The notes beneath the pieces are model-generated. The model searched no databases. It saw only the letters and a program-made list of their open reading frames with translations, and was not told the origin of the DNA. Made by a program: the position numbers and the translations under genes. Positions 51,191 to 60,818 of a DNA stretch of 64,000 nt are shown here, in pieces. This DNA is from Agromyces kandeliae (GTDB lineage Bacteria; Actinomycetota; Actinomycetes; Actinomycetales; Microbacteriaceae): contig NZ_WKJD01000012.1 of NCBI RefSeq assembly GCF_009674665.1, positions 124,001-188,000 on the forward strand, given 5' to 3'. Every line of letters begins with the position of its first letter. Within the stretch, counting starts at the first letter, position 1.

Positions 51191-53107
51191 ATGTCCGACG
51201 CACCGAGCCATGTTCCGTCCCGACGCGATCGCAGCGAGCTGCGCGAAGAGCGGCGGCGACGTCGTCAGCGCGGCATCTGGACGGCCGTCGGCGCGGGGGT
51301 CGTCGTGCTCCTGCTCATCGGCGGGGCCGTCACCGCGATGGTCCTCGGGAACCAGGGCGGCGGGCCTGCGGCCGCGCCGAGCGAGGCGGCCGAGCCGGAG
51401 CCCATCGTGTTCCCCGACGACGAGCCCGCGGCGGAACCCGGCGCCGAGCCGTGCACGATCGTGTCGGTGCTGTCGTCCTTCGAGAACGCCGAGATGGTCG
51501 AACGCCTCGCCGAGGGGTACAACGCCGAGCCGCGCGACGTCGACGGCTCGTGCGTCACGGTCGTCACCGCGAGGGACAAGTCCGGCATCGCGGCGGAGGA
51601 GGCCGCCGTCGGCTTCACCGAGACCCCTGAGGACGAGCGGCCCGACGTGTGGATCCCCGACGCCCGCTCCTGGCTCGGCGTCGCGCGCGAAGCGGGCGGG
51701 AGCGCGAACGTGCCGGCGGAGGGACCGAGCATCGGCTCGTCCGACATCGTGCTCGCCATGCCCGAACCGCTCGCCGCCGCGATCGGCTGGGACGAGGAGC
51801 CGCCCACCTGGGCGGAGGTCTTCGAGACCGCCGACGACGCCGCCGTCTGGACCGACCTCGACCATCCCGAATGGGGCGAGTTCAAGCTGGGCAAGACCAG
51901 CCCGGTCATCGCGAGCTCGGGCGAGGCCGCCATGCTCGCGTCGTACGGGGCGGCGGCGGGATCGGTCGCCGACCTGACGGCCGCCGACATCGCCGACGAC
52001 GAGATCACCGACGAGGTCAAGCAGCACGAGCTCGCGACGAGCCACTACATGGCCACGCCCGAGCACTTCCTCTGGCACGCTCGGCAGTCGGCCGACACCG
52101 GCGGGTCCGCGGCCGGCTTCCTCTCGGCCGTGATCGTCGACGAGAAGTCGGTCTGGGACTACAACCGGGGCATCACCAGCCGCGACGGCGTCACGCGCAT
52201 CGAGGCCGACCCGCCCGCCGAGCAGCTCGTGCCGATCTACCCCGCCGACGGCTACTACGTCGCCGACAACCCCGCCGTCGTGCTCACCGGCTCCTGGGTC
52301 GACGAGGCCGAGACCGCCGCCGCCGAGGACTTCCTGCGCTTCACGGGCACGAAGGAGGGCCAGGCCATCGTGCGCGAGGCCGGCTACCGCGACCTGAACG
52401 GCGAGCTCGATCCCGAGGTCGAGGAGGTCGGCGCGCTCGCCGAGTCGACCGATGCCGGACTCCCCTTCCCGGAGCCGCAGGTGGTCGTGGCGATGCACGA
52501 GGCGTTCCCCGACGTCCGCAAGCGCGCCAACGTCCTCTTCCTGCTCGACGTCTCCGGGTCGATGGGCGACCCCATCGAGACCGGCGAGACGAAGCTCGAG
52601 GCCGCCAAGCACGCCGTCGAGCTGTCCCTCGACCACTTCTCCGACGGCGACAACGTCGGACTCGCGGCGTTCTCCGAGGTCGACGCCCAGGCGCTCGCCC
52701 CCGGTGAGGTGAGCGCCGTCGCCGACATCGCCGACACGCGCGACCGGTTCGAGTCGGCGCTGGGCGGCCTGAAGCCGATCGAGTGGACGCCGCTCTACGA
52801 GGCGGTCGACACGTTCGCGAAGCAGCAGGCGACGGACTACGACCCCGACCGCATCAACGCGATCGTGCTGCTCAGCGACGGGCGCAACGAGACCGAGGCA
52901 CCGAGCACGTCGTCGCAGCAGATGCTCGACACGCTCGAGGAGCTGCACCACTCGACGCCGGTGCTCGTCTTCACGCTCGCCTATGGCGCCGATGCCGACG
53001 TCGACACGCTCCGGGCGATCTCCGGGGCGACCGGTGCGCACTACTACGACGCGACCGACCCGACCGAGGTCGACGAGGTCCTCGGCGACCTCGTGACGAG
53101 CTTCTGA
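51191..53107 (+). CDS. membrane-anchored solute-binding/von Willebrand A fusion protein
   Basis: 638 residues. Cytoplasmic Arg-rich N-terminus (RRDRSELREERRRRRQRG), one transmembrane helix (about 29-53), then an extracellular type-2 periplasmic-binding-like domain (about 85-430: CTIVSVLSSFENAEMVERLAEGYN) and a VWA domain (about 440-638) with a complete MIDAS motif DVSGSMG and the Thr and Asp in WTPLYEA and LLSDGRN. VWA domains coordinate Mg for protein binding. Known as a recurrent actinobacterial architecture of unknown role; perhaps surface adhesion or complex assembly. GGAGGAACG precedes the ATG. Confidence 0.87.
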   Translation: MSDAPSHVPSRRDRSELREERRRRRQRGIWTAVGAGVVVLLLIGGAVTAMVLGNQGGGPAAAPSEAAEPEPIVFPDDEPAAEPGAEPCTIVSVLSSFENAEMVERLAEGYNAEPRDVDGSCVTVVTARDKSGIAAEEAAVGFTETPEDERPDVWIPDARSWLGVAREAGGSANVPAEGPSIGSSDIVLAMPEPLAAAIGWDEEPPTWAEVFETADDAAVWTDLDHPEWGEFKLGKTSPVIASSGEAAMLASYGAAAGSVADLTAADIADDEITDEVKQHELATSHYMATPEHFLWHARQSADTGGSAAGFLSAVIVDEKSVWDYNRGITSRDGVTRIEADPPAEQLVPIYPADGYYVADNPAVVLTGSWVDEAETAAAEDFLRFTGTKEGQAIVREAGYRDLNGELDPEVEEVGALAESTDAGLPFPEPQVVVAMHEAFPDVRKRANVLFLLDVSGSMGDPIETGETKLEAAKHAVELSLDHFSDGDNVGLAAFSEVDAQALAPGEVSAVADIADTRDRFESALGGLKPIEWTPLYEAVDTFAKQQATDYDPDRINAIVLLSDGRNETEAPSTSSQQMLDTLEELHHSTPVLVFTLAYGADADVDTLRAISGATGAHYYDATDPTEVDEVLGDLVTSF

Positions 53108-53186
53108 GCGCCGGCCGTCGCTCGGTCGGCGCGTCATCCGGCGTGACAGGCGCGCGCCTCGCGCGCGAGGGTGCCAGCATGGGCGG

Positions 53187-53936
53187 ATGACGCCTCGACG
53201 CCCGCCCGCGCTCGTCGCCGTGTCGCACGGCACCTCCTCGCCCGAGGGTCGCGCCGCCGTGCGCGGCCTCTACGACGCCGTGGTCGCGGCGGTCGCCGAG
53301 CGGTGGCCGGATGCCGCGCCCGAGACGCGCCTCTGCCACGTCGACGTCGAGCAGCCCGACGTGCCGGCCGCGCTCGGAACGCTCCCGGACGGCGAGCCCG
53401 CGGTGATCGTGCCCCTGCTGCTGTCGGCCGGGTACCACGTGCACGTGGACCTCGCCGAGGCGGCGACCGAGGCCCGCGACGGCGGTCGCGAGGTCGTCGT
53501 CGCCGACGCCCTCGGCCCCGACGACCGGCTCGTCGCCGTGCTGCGCCGGCGGCTCGCCGAGGCCGGCGCAGACGACGATGCTCCGGTCGTGCTCGTCGTG
53601 GCGGGATCCAGCGACGTGCGCGCCGTCGAGGCGTGCGCGCGCGTGCGCGATGCGCTGGCCGAGGCATCCGTCGCCGAGGTCTCGATCGGGTTCCTCTCGG
53701 CGGCCGAGCCGCGGTTGCCCGACGCGATCGCCGCGGCCCGCGTCGCGCACGGCCCCGACGTGCGCATCGCGGCGGCGAGCTACCTGCTCGCGCCCGGGTA
53801 CTTCCAGGACCTCGCGGCGAGCGCCGGGCCCGACGTGCTCGCCGAGCCGCTGCTGCTCCCCGACGACGCGCCCGGCGAGCTCGTCCAGGTCGTGCTCGAC
53901 CGCTACGCGGCATCCGTCACGGCCCTCGCCGGCTGA
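53187..53936 (+). CDS. sirohydrochlorin ferrochelatase-like protein (CbiX/SirB family)
   Basis: 249 residues in two tandem class II chelatase halves. The active-site His is in VAVSHGTSSPEGR at about residue 14, with the second metal-binding region LLLSAGYHVHVDL near 75-87. It should insert iron into sirohydrochlorin to make siroheme for the sulfite reductase encoded next. A CAGCAT box six bases before the ATG suggests a leaderless message. First gene of the sulfur block. Confidence 0.88.
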   Translation: MTPRRPPALVAVSHGTSSPEGRAAVRGLYDAVVAAVAERWPDAAPETRLCHVDVEQPDVPAALGTLPDGEPAVIVPLLLSAGYHVHVDLAEAATEARDGGREVVVADALGPDDRLVAVLRRRLAEAGADDDAPVVLVVAGSSDVRAVEACARVRDALAEASVAEVSIGFLSAAEPRLPDAIAAARVAHGPDVRIAAASYLLAPGYFQDLAASAGPDVLAEPLLLPDDAPGELVQVVLDRYAASVTALAG

Positions 53937-54091
53937 CCCGCGGGTCCACCCCGTCGGACGTCATATTTCGCCGTGCGACGCCTCGTGACATGGGGTGACC
54001 GTGCGTGACGGGGCCGGGTTCCGGCATCCGCCCGACCCCCGTACGGTCGTCGGCACGTGCCCCGAACGGGGTGCGGACGAGGAGGGGAACC

Positions 54092-55861
54092 GTGACGATC
54101 GAGACGACGGATGCCGCGACGCGCGCGCCGAGCGCCGAGCGCGCCGCGCGCCCCGCGAGCGCCGACCGGCCGGCACGCGACATCCGCCCGCCGCGCCCGT
54201 CGACCCGCCCGAACGGGCAGTGGAAGGTCGACGGCACCGCGCCGCTGAACGCCAACGAGGAGTGGAAGCAGGAGGACGGCGGACTCGCCGTGCGCGAGCG
54301 CATCGAGCGGATCTACGCCGACGGCGGCTTCGCGTCGATCGACCCGACCGACCTGCACGGCAGGTTCCGCTGGTGGGGCCTGTACACGCAGCGCAAGCCC
54401 GGCATCGACGGCGGCCGCACGGCCACGCTCGAGCCGCACGAGCTCGAGGACGAGTTCTTCATGCTCCGCGTCCGCATCGACGGCGGACAGCTGACTACCG
54501 AGCAGCTGCGCGTCATCGGCGGCATCTCGACCGAGTTCGGCCGCGACACCGCCGACCTCACCGACCGCCAGAACATCCAGCTCCACTGGATCCGCGTCGA
54601 GGACGTGCCCGAGATCTGGCGCCGCCTCGAGTCGGTCGGCCTCGGCACGACCGAGGCGTGCGGCGACGTGCCGCGCGTCGTCCTCGGCTCGCCCGTCGCG
54701 GGCATCGCCGCCGACGAGCTCATCGACCCGACCCCGCAGATCGACGAGATCACGAGCCGGTTCATCGGCGACGAGTCGCTCGCGAACCTGCCGCGCAAGT
54801 TCAAGTCGGCGATCACCGGCCACCCCAGCCAGGACGTCGTGCACGAGATCAACGACGTCGCGTTCGTCGCGGTCGAGCACCCCGAGCTCGGCGTCGGGTA
54901 CGACCTGTGGGTCGGCGGCGGGCTCTCGACGGCGCCGCGGCTCGCCGAGCGGCTCGGCGTGTTCGTCGCCCCCGCGCAGGTGGCCGACGCCTGGCACGGG
55001 GTCGCGCAGATCTTCCGCGACTACGGCTACCGGCGGCTGAGGAACAAGGCGCGCCTGAAGTTCCTGCTCGCCGACTGGGGCACCGAGAAGTTCCGCGAGG
55101 TGCTCGAGACCGAGTACCTCGGGCACGCGCTGCCGGACGGCCCGGCGGCGCCGACTCCGGTCACGACCGGCGACCACGTGGGTGTGCACCGGCAGAAGGA
55201 CGGCCGGTTCTACGTCGGTGCGACGCCCATCGTCGGACGCGTCTCCGGACCGACGCTCACGAAGCTCGCCGACCTCGTCGAGGCGCACGGCTCGAGCCGG
55301 CTCCGGACGACGCCGCACCAGAAGGTCGTCATCCTCGACATCCCCGAGGACCGCGTCGAGTCGCTCGTCGCCGGCCTCGACGAGCTCGGACTCCAGGCGC
55401 GGCCCAGCCTGATCCGCCGCGGCACGATCGCGTGCACCGGCATCGAGTTCTGCAAGCTCGCGATCGTCGAGACCAAGGCGTTCGCGACGGCCGCCGTGCT
55501 CGAGCTCGAGGAGCGCCTCGACGCGTTCGACCTGCCGCACCCGATCAGCCTGCACGTGAACGGATGCCCCAACTCGTGCGCGCGGATCCAGACGGCGGAC
55601 ATCGGGCTGAAGGGCCAGCTCGTCACGATCGACGGCGAGCAGGTGCCCGGCTACCAGGTCCACCTCGGCGGCGGCCTGGCCTCGCAGGACCGCGACGAGG
55701 CCGGCCTCGGACGCACGGTGCGCGGCCTGAAGGTCACGGCCGATGGCATCGCCGACTACGTCTCCCGCGTGGTCACGCGGTTCATCGACGAGCGCGACGC
55801 GGGGGCCGACGAGACGTTCGCCCAGTGGGCGCACCGCGCCGACGAGGAGGCGCTGCGATGA
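54092..55861 (+). CDS. ferredoxin-dependent sulfite reductase (SirA/NirA family)
   Basis: 589 residues with two ferredoxin-like halves that bind siroheme and a 4Fe-4S cluster. Cluster ligands are Cys448, Cys454, Cys492 and Cys496 (CTGIEFC and CPNSC). Context with cysH, cysD and cysN makes sulfite, not nitrite, the likely substrate. The first 35 residues are Ala/Pro/Arg-rich and disordered. GTG start decided by GAGGAGGGG seven bases upstream. Electrons could come through ferredoxin from the FprA-like reductase at the end of the block. Overlaps cysH by ATGA. Confidence 0.93.
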   Translation: MTIETTDAATRAPSAERAARPASADRPARDIRPPRPSTRPNGQWKVDGTAPLNANEEWKQEDGGLAVRERIERIYADGGFASIDPTDLHGRFRWWGLYTQRKPGIDGGRTATLEPHELEDEFFMLRVRIDGGQLTTEQLRVIGGISTEFGRDTADLTDRQNIQLHWIRVEDVPEIWRRLESVGLGTTEACGDVPRVVLGSPVAGIAADELIDPTPQIDEITSRFIGDESLANLPRKFKSAITGHPSQDVVHEINDVAFVAVEHPELGVGYDLWVGGGLSTAPRLAERLGVFVAPAQVADAWHGVAQIFRDYGYRRLRNKARLKFLLADWGTEKFREVLETEYLGHALPDGPAAPTPVTTGDHVGVHRQKDGRFYVGATPIVGRVSGPTLTKLADLVEAHGSSRLRTTPHQKVVILDIPEDRVESLVAGLDELGLQARPSLIRRGTIACTGIEFCKLAIVETKAFATAAVLELEERLDAFDLPHPISLHVNGCPNSCARIQTADIGLKGQLVTIDGEQVPGYQVHLGGGLASQDRDEAGLGRTVRGLKVTADGIADYVSRVVTRFIDERDAGADETFAQWAHRADEEALR

Positions 55862-56613
55862 GTGCGCGCAACCTCGGGACGGGGGCCGTCCCGACCGCGG
55901 GTCGCCGTCCGGCCGACGAGCTGCACGCCCTCGCGGTGGCCGGCAACGCCGAGCTCGGCAGCCTGACCGACCACGAGGCATCCGCCGCCGAGGTCGTCGC
56001 CTGGGTCGCCGCGAACTTCGAGACGGATGCCGCGGCCGTCGCCTGCTCGATGGCCGACGCCGCGCTGCCGCACCTGGTGGCCCGGCAGCTGCCCGGCGTC
56101 GACGTCCTGTTCCTCGACACCGGGTACCACTTCGCCGAGACGCGCGTCACCCGTGACAAGGTCGCCCGGCAGCTCGACGTGCGCGTGGTCGACGTGCTGC
56201 CCCGGCAGACCGTCGCCGAGCAGGACGCGGAGTTCGGCGCGGAGCTGTTCGCGCGCGACCCCGCCCTGTGCTGCGCGCGCCGCAAGGTCGAGCCGCTGCA
56301 GCGCGTGCTCGGCGGCTACGAGGTGTGGTTCACGGGCGTGCGCCGCGACGAGGCGCCGACGCGGACGCGGACGCCGCTCGTGACGTACGACGAACGGAAT
56401 GGACTCGTGAAGGTCAATCCGGTCGCGGCATGGAGCTTCGACGACCTCCTCGACTACGCGGGCGAGCACCAGGTGCCCGTGAACCTCCTGATGTCCCACG
56501 GCTACCCCTCGATCGGCTGCGAGCCGTGCACGAAGCCCGTCGCCGCGGGCGAGGACCCGAGGTCCGGCCGCTGGGCCGGCCTCGCCAAGACGGAATGCGG
56601 GTTGCACCTATGA
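55858..56613 (+). CDS. cysH: adenylylsulfate (APS) reductase CysH, 4Fe-4S type
   Basis: 251 residues. PP-loop-type fold with the usual P-loop replaced by ACSMADAALPHL; the Cys138-Cys139 and Cys221-Cys224 pairs bind a 4Fe-4S cluster, which marks the APS-reducing branch, and the catalytic Cys is in the C-terminal ECGLHL. It reduces APS to sulfite with thioredoxin. Coupled by ATGA overlaps to the genes on both sides. Confidence 0.95.
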   Translation: MSARNLGTGAVPTAGRRPADELHALAVAGNAELGSLTDHEASAAEVVAWVAANFETDAAAVACSMADAALPHLVARQLPGVDVLFLDTGYHFAETRVTRDKVARQLDVRVVDVLPRQTVAEQDAEFGAELFARDPALCCARRKVEPLQRVLGGYEVWFTGVRRDEAPTRTRTPLVTYDERNGLVKVNPVAAWSFDDLLDYAGEHQVPVNLLMSHGYPSIGCEPCTKPVAAGEDPRSGRWAGLAKTECGLHL

Positions 56614-57581
56614 CCGAGAACCTGACGACGGATGCCGCGGCATCCTCTGCGCGCCTCGCCGACCCGGGCGATGCGGCCGGCGCAGCCCCCGCGCTCGACG
56701 CCCTCGACGCGCTGGAGGCCGAGGCGATCCACGTGATCCGCGAGGTCGTGGCCGAGTTCGAGCGGCCCGTGCTGCTGTTCTCCGGCGGCAAGGACTCCGT
56801 CGTGGTGCTGCACCTGGCGACCAAGGCGTTCTGGCCGGCGAAGGTGCCGTTCCCCGTGCTGCACGTCGACACGGGTCACAACTTCCCGGAGGTGCTGCGG
56901 TTCCGCGACGAGACCGTCGCGCGCCTCGGCATCCGCCTCGAGGTCGCGTCGGTGCAGGACTACCTCGACGACGGCCGCCTCCAGGAGCGCGCCGACGGCA
57001 CGCGCAACCCGCTGCAGACCCAGCCGCTGCTCGACGCCATCGCCGCCGGCCGGCACGATGCGGTGTTCGGCGGCGCGCGACGCGACGAGGACAAGGCCCG
57101 CGCCAAGGAGCGCATCATCTCGCTGCGCGACGAGTTCGGGCAGTGGGACCCGCGCAACCAGCGCCCCGAGCTCTGGACGCTCTACAACGGCCGGCACACC
57201 GTCGGCCAGCACGTCCGCGCGTTCCCGATCTCGAACTGGACCGAGCTCGACGTCTGGCGCTACATCGAGCGCGAGGGCATCGCCCTCCCACCGCTCTACT
57301 TCGCGCATGAGCGCGACGTCTATGCGCGGGACGGCATGTGGCTCGCGGTCAGCGACGTCTCCGCTCCGCGTGCGGGCGAGGCGGTCGAGCGGCGAACCGT
57401 GCGCTACCGCACCGTCGGCGACCTGAGCTGCACGGGCGCGGTCGTCTCGGAAGCCGCGACGGTGTCGGACATCGTCCGCGAGGTCGCGGCATCCACCCTC
57501 ACCGAGCGCGGCGCGACGCGCGCCGACGACCGCCTCTCCGAGGCGGCCATGGAGGACCGGAAGAAGGACGGGTACTTCTGA
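56610..57581 (+). CDS. cysD: sulfate adenylyltransferase subunit CysD
   Basis: 323 residues; the ATP-PPase P-loop is LLFSGGKDS at about 53-61, with the HVDTGHNFPEV and GARRDEDKARAKER segments of CysD. With CysN it makes APS from ATP and sulfate, driven by GTP hydrolysis. The stop overlaps the cysN start (TGATGA). Confidence 0.97.
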   Translation: MTENLTTDAAASSARLADPGDAAGAAPALDALDALEAEAIHVIREVVAEFERPVLLFSGGKDSVVVLHLATKAFWPAKVPFPVLHVDTGHNFPEVLRFRDETVARLGIRLEVASVQDYLDDGRLQERADGTRNPLQTQPLLDAIAAGRHDAVFGGARRDEDKARAKERIISLRDEFGQWDPRNQRPELWTLYNGRHTVGQHVRAFPISNWTELDVWRYIEREGIALPPLYFAHERDVYARDGMWLAVSDVSAPRAGEAVERRTVRYRTVGDLSCTGAVVSEAATVSDIVREVAASTLTERGATRADDRLSEAAMEDRKKDGYF

Positions 57582-58948
57582 TGAGCACGACGACGCCCAC
57601 GACGACCGGCACCGCGGCGACGGACGGCGCGGCCGCGCCGGCGACCGGGTCGCTGTTCCGGTTCGCGACCGCCGGATCGGTCGACGACGGCAAGTCGACG
57701 CTCGTCGGTCGACTGCTGCACGACTCGAAGGCGATCCTCGCCGACCAGCTCGAGTCGGTCGCCCGCACGTCCGCCGAGCGCGGCTTCGGCGGCAAGCCGG
57801 GTGCGATCGACTTCGCGCTCCTCACCGACGGCCTGCGCGCCGAGCGCGAACAGGGCATCACGATCGACGTCGCCTACCGCTACTTCACGACGGGCCGCCG
57901 GTCGTTCATCCTCGCCGACTGCCCCGGCCACGTGCAGTACACGCGCAACATGGTCACCGGCTCGGCGACCGCCGATGCGGTCGTCGTGCTCGTCGACGTG
58001 CGCAACGGCGTGCTCGAGCAGACGCGTCGGCACCTCGCGGTGGTGCAGCTGCTCCGCGTTCCGCACGTCATCGTCGCCGTCAACAAGATCGACCTCGTCG
58101 GCTACGACCGCGCCGCGTTCGAGTCGGTGGCCGCGGACGTCGCCGCCCTCGCACGCGACCTCGGCCTGCCCGACACGCACACGGTGCCGGTCTCGGCGCT
58201 CGCGGGCGACAACGTGGTCGAGCGGTCGGCGAACACGCCCTGGTACGACGGCCCGAGCCTGCTCGGACTGCTCGAGGGGCTCTCGACGATCGACGAGCTC
58301 GAGACCGACCTCGAGGCGCTGCGCCTGCCCGTGCAGCTCGTGATCCGCCCGCAGGGCGGGCTCTCGCCCGAGTTGGCGGATGCCGCGGCCGACGCGTTCC
58401 GCGACCACCGCGCGTTCGCCGGGCGCATCGAGTCGGGCACGGTGCGGGTCGGCGACCAGGTCGAGGTGTTCCCCGCCGGAGTGCGGACGACCGTCACGGG
58501 CATCCGCCGGGGGCCCGAGGCGCTGGGCGAGGCATCCGCCCCGCTCTCGGTCGCGCTCGAGCTCGCCGACCCGGTCGACGCCGCACGCGGCGCGGTCATC
58601 GCCGCCGCCGGGTCGCTGCCCGCGCCGCGCCGTGAACTCGACGCCGACGTCTTCCAGCTCGACGGCCGACCGCTCACGACCGGCGCGCGGGTCCTCGTCA
58701 AGCACGGCACGACGACCGTGCAGGCGATCGTCACCGACATCCGCGGCCGCCTCGACCTCGACACCCTCGACACGACGCCCGCGACGGCGCTCACGACGAA
58801 CGACATCGGACTCGTCCGCCTGAAGCTCGCCACCGACCTCGCGGTCGCGCCCTACGCCGCGCACCGTCGCGCCGGCGCGTTCCTCGTCATCCACCCGCAG
58901 GACGGCGCGACGCTCGCCGCCGGCATCGTCGTGGAGGCTCCGGCGTGA
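57581..58948 (+). CDS. cysN: sulfate adenylyltransferase GTPase subunit CysN
   Basis: 455-residue EF-Tu-like GTPase. G1 GSVDDGKST is at about 32-40, switch/G2-G3 REQGITIDVAYRYF and DCPGHVQY, and NKID near 167; beta-barrel domains 2 and 3 follow. There is no fused APS kinase (CysC), which agrees with the APS-type CysH downstream of it in the pathway. A Thr/Ala-rich N-terminal tail (1-22) is unusual but harmless. Overlaps the binding-protein gene by GTGA. Confidence 0.96.
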   Translation: MSTTTPTTTGTAATDGAAAPATGSLFRFATAGSVDDGKSTLVGRLLHDSKAILADQLESVARTSAERGFGGKPGAIDFALLTDGLRAEREQGITIDVAYRYFTTGRRSFILADCPGHVQYTRNMVTGSATADAVVVLVDVRNGVLEQTRRHLAVVQLLRVPHVIVAVNKIDLVGYDRAAFESVAADVAALARDLGLPDTHTVPVSALAGDNVVERSANTPWYDGPSLLGLLEGLSTIDELETDLEALRLPVQLVIRPQGGLSPELADAAADAFRDHRAFAGRIESGTVRVGDQVEVFPAGVRTTVTGIRRGPEALGEASAPLSVALELADPVDAARGAVIAAAGSLPAPRRELDADVFQLDGRPLTTGARVLVKHGTTTVQAIVTDIRGRLDLDTLDTTPATALTTNDIGLVRLKLATDLAVAPYAAHRRAGAFLVIHPQDGATLAAGIVVEAPA

Positions 58949-60072
58949 CGCGCCGCGGGCTCGGTGGTCAGCTCGGCGAACTCGTCGCCGGCGTCGCGGT
59001 CGCCGCGGCGATCGTCATCGTGCCCGTGGTGATCGGATCCGTCGGTCGTGCCGCCGCCGAGGGGCCCGGCGGGGCCGGGGCGACGGAGGCCTCGGCGCTC
59101 CGCCTCGGCTACTTCGCGAACGTGACGCACCTGCCCGCGCTCGTCGGCCTCGAGACCGGTGTCCTCGCCGACGAGCTCGACGACGTCGGGACCTCGCTCG
59201 AGCCGCAGGCGTTCGCCGCCGGCCCGGCCGCCGTCGAGGCGCTGAGCGCCGGGGCGATCGACGCCGCCTACCTCGGCCCGAGCCCGGCGATCAACAGCTT
59301 CGTGCAGTCGGGCGGCGCGTCGCTCCGGATCGTGGCGGGCGCGGTCGGCGGCGGCGCCGCGCTCGTCGTGCGCGACGGGATCGACGACGCCGACGACCTG
59401 CACGGCACGACCCTCGCCACGCCGCAGCTCGGCAACACGCAGGACGTGGCGCTGCGCACGTGGCTCGCCGACCACGGCCTCGAGAGCTCGCCGACGGGAG
59501 CGGGGGACGTCGACATCGTTCCGACCGACAACGCGCGCACGCTGCAGCTCTTCGCGACCGGAGCGCTCGACGGCGCCTGGCTGCCCGAGCCGTGGGCGTC
59601 ACGGCTCGTGCTCGAGGCGGGCGCGAGCGTACTCGTCGACGAGGCGGAGCTCTGGCCCGACGGCGAGTACCCGACGACGCTGCTCGTCGTGCGCACCGCC
59701 TACCTCGAGGCCCACCCCGACGCGGTCGCCGCGCTCGTGGCCGGCCACGCGGCATCCGTCGACTGGATCTCGGCGCACGCCGACGCGGTGCCCGCGATCG
59801 TCAACGCGCGTCTCGAGGATGACGCGGGCGCTCCGCTGCCCGACGCCGTCCTCGAGCGCGCGCTCGCCCACGTCACGCCGACCGTCGACCCGTTCGCGGC
59901 GACGCTGCCGGTCCTGCAGCATCGGGCCGTCTCGGCCGGAACCTCGAACGGCGGCGACCTCACCGGGATCGTCGACCTCGCCCCGCTCGCCGCGCTGCGG
60001 GCCGCGGCGGGGCTCGACCCCATCGACGGCGCCGGGCTCGACGGCGCCGGACAGGACGGCGGGTCGCGATGA
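58945..60072 (+). CDS. ABC substrate-binding protein, sulfonate/taurine type (SsuA/TauA-like)
   Basis: 375 residues. An N-terminal hydrophobic segment (about 14-33) acts as signal or anchor, without a lipobox cysteine. The mature part is a NitT/TauT-type binding protein: LRLGYFANVTHLPALVGLETG, IDAAYLGPSPAINSF and GALDGAWLPEPWASRL are diagnostic. Placed directly after cysN and before an ATPase and permease of the same family, it probably imports sulfonates, or sulfate esters, as sulfur source. A Gly/Asp-rich tail ends it. Confidence 0.9.
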   Translation: MTRRGLGGQLGELVAGVAVAAAIVIVPVVIGSVGRAAAEGPGGAGATEASALRLGYFANVTHLPALVGLETGVLADELDDVGTSLEPQAFAAGPAAVEALSAGAIDAAYLGPSPAINSFVQSGGASLRIVAGAVGGGAALVVRDGIDDADDLHGTTLATPQLGNTQDVALRTWLADHGLESSPTGAGDVDIVPTDNARTLQLFATGALDGAWLPEPWASRLVLEAGASVLVDEAELWPDGEYPTTLLVVRTAYLEAHPDAVAALVAGHAASVDWISAHADAVPAIVNARLEDDAGAPLPDAVLERALAHVTPTVDPFAATLPVLQHRAVSAGTSNGGDLTGIVDLAPLAALRAAAGLDPIDGAGLDGAGQDGGSR

Positions 60073-60818
60073 GCACGACCTCCGCCATCCGCCTCACCGG
60101 CGTCGGCAAGCGGTACGCCGCCGACGGCCCGGTCGTGCTCGACGGCATCGACCTCGCGGTCGCGCCCGGCGAGTTCGCGTGCCTCCTCGGGGCGTCCGGA
60201 TGCGGCAAGTCGACGCTCCTCGGGCTGATCGCCGGCCTCGAGCAGCCGAGCACCGGCACGATCGACGTCGACGGCCGCGCCGCGGTGATGTTCCAGGAGG
60301 CGTCGCTGCTGCCGTGGCTGAGCGCCCGCCGCAACGTCGAACTCGCGCTGCGCTTCGGCGACGGTGGACTGCCGCGCGCCGCGCGCCGCGCCCGCGCGCT
60401 CGAGCTGCTCGACGTGGTGCACCTCGCGGACGCCGCGGAGAAGCGCCCGCACGAGCTCTCCGGCGGCATGCGGCAGCGGGTCGCGCTCGCGCGCGCGCTC
60501 GCGCAGGACCGCTCGGTGCTGCTGATGGACGAGCCGTTCGCCGCGCTCGACGCCATCACGCGCGACCTGCTGCACGAGGAACTCCAGCGCGTCTGGCGCG
60601 AGACCGGCCGCACGATCGTGTTCGTCACGCACAACGTGCGCGAGGCCGCACGGCTCGGGCAGCGGGTGCTGCTCATGTCGAGCCGCCCGGGGCGGATCGT
60701 GAACGAGTGGCGCATCGCCGACGACGGTCCGCGCCGCATCGAGTCGCCCACCGTGTCCGAGCTCTCGGTGGAGATCACCGAGCACCTGCGAAGGGAGATC
60801 CGTCGCAATGCCGCATGA
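60069..60818 (+). CDS. ABC transporter ATP-binding protein, sulfonate/taurine type
   Basis: 249 residues. Walker A GASGCGKST at about 44-52, signature LSGGMRQRVALARA near 133, Walker B VLLMDEPFAALDAITR, and H-loop FVTHNVREA. NitT/TauT-family ATPase that energises the neighbouring binding protein and permease. ATGA overlap upstream; its 3' end overlaps the permease gene by 11 bases. Confidence 0.94.
   Translation: MSTTSAIRLTGVGKRYAADGPVVLDGIDLAVAPGEFACLLGASGCGKSTLLGLIAGLEQPSTGTIDVDGRAAVMFQEASLLPWLSARRNVELALRFGDGGLPRAARRARALELLDVVHLADAAEKRPHELSGGMRQRVALARALAQDRSVLLMDEPFAALDAITRDLLHEELQRVWRETGRTIVFVTHNVREAARLGQRVLLMSSRPGRIVNEWRIADDGPRRIESPTVSELSVEITEHLRREIRRNAA

Noticed and set aside
50210-53233. 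1007-codon minus-strand frame opposite the VWA gene
   Set aside because: The plus-strand protein has a MIDAS motif, helix and ribosome site; the antisense frame has none.
54000-54091. A riboswitch before the sulfite reductase gene
   Set aside because: The 155-base gap shows no SAM or other known riboswitch core that I can recognise.
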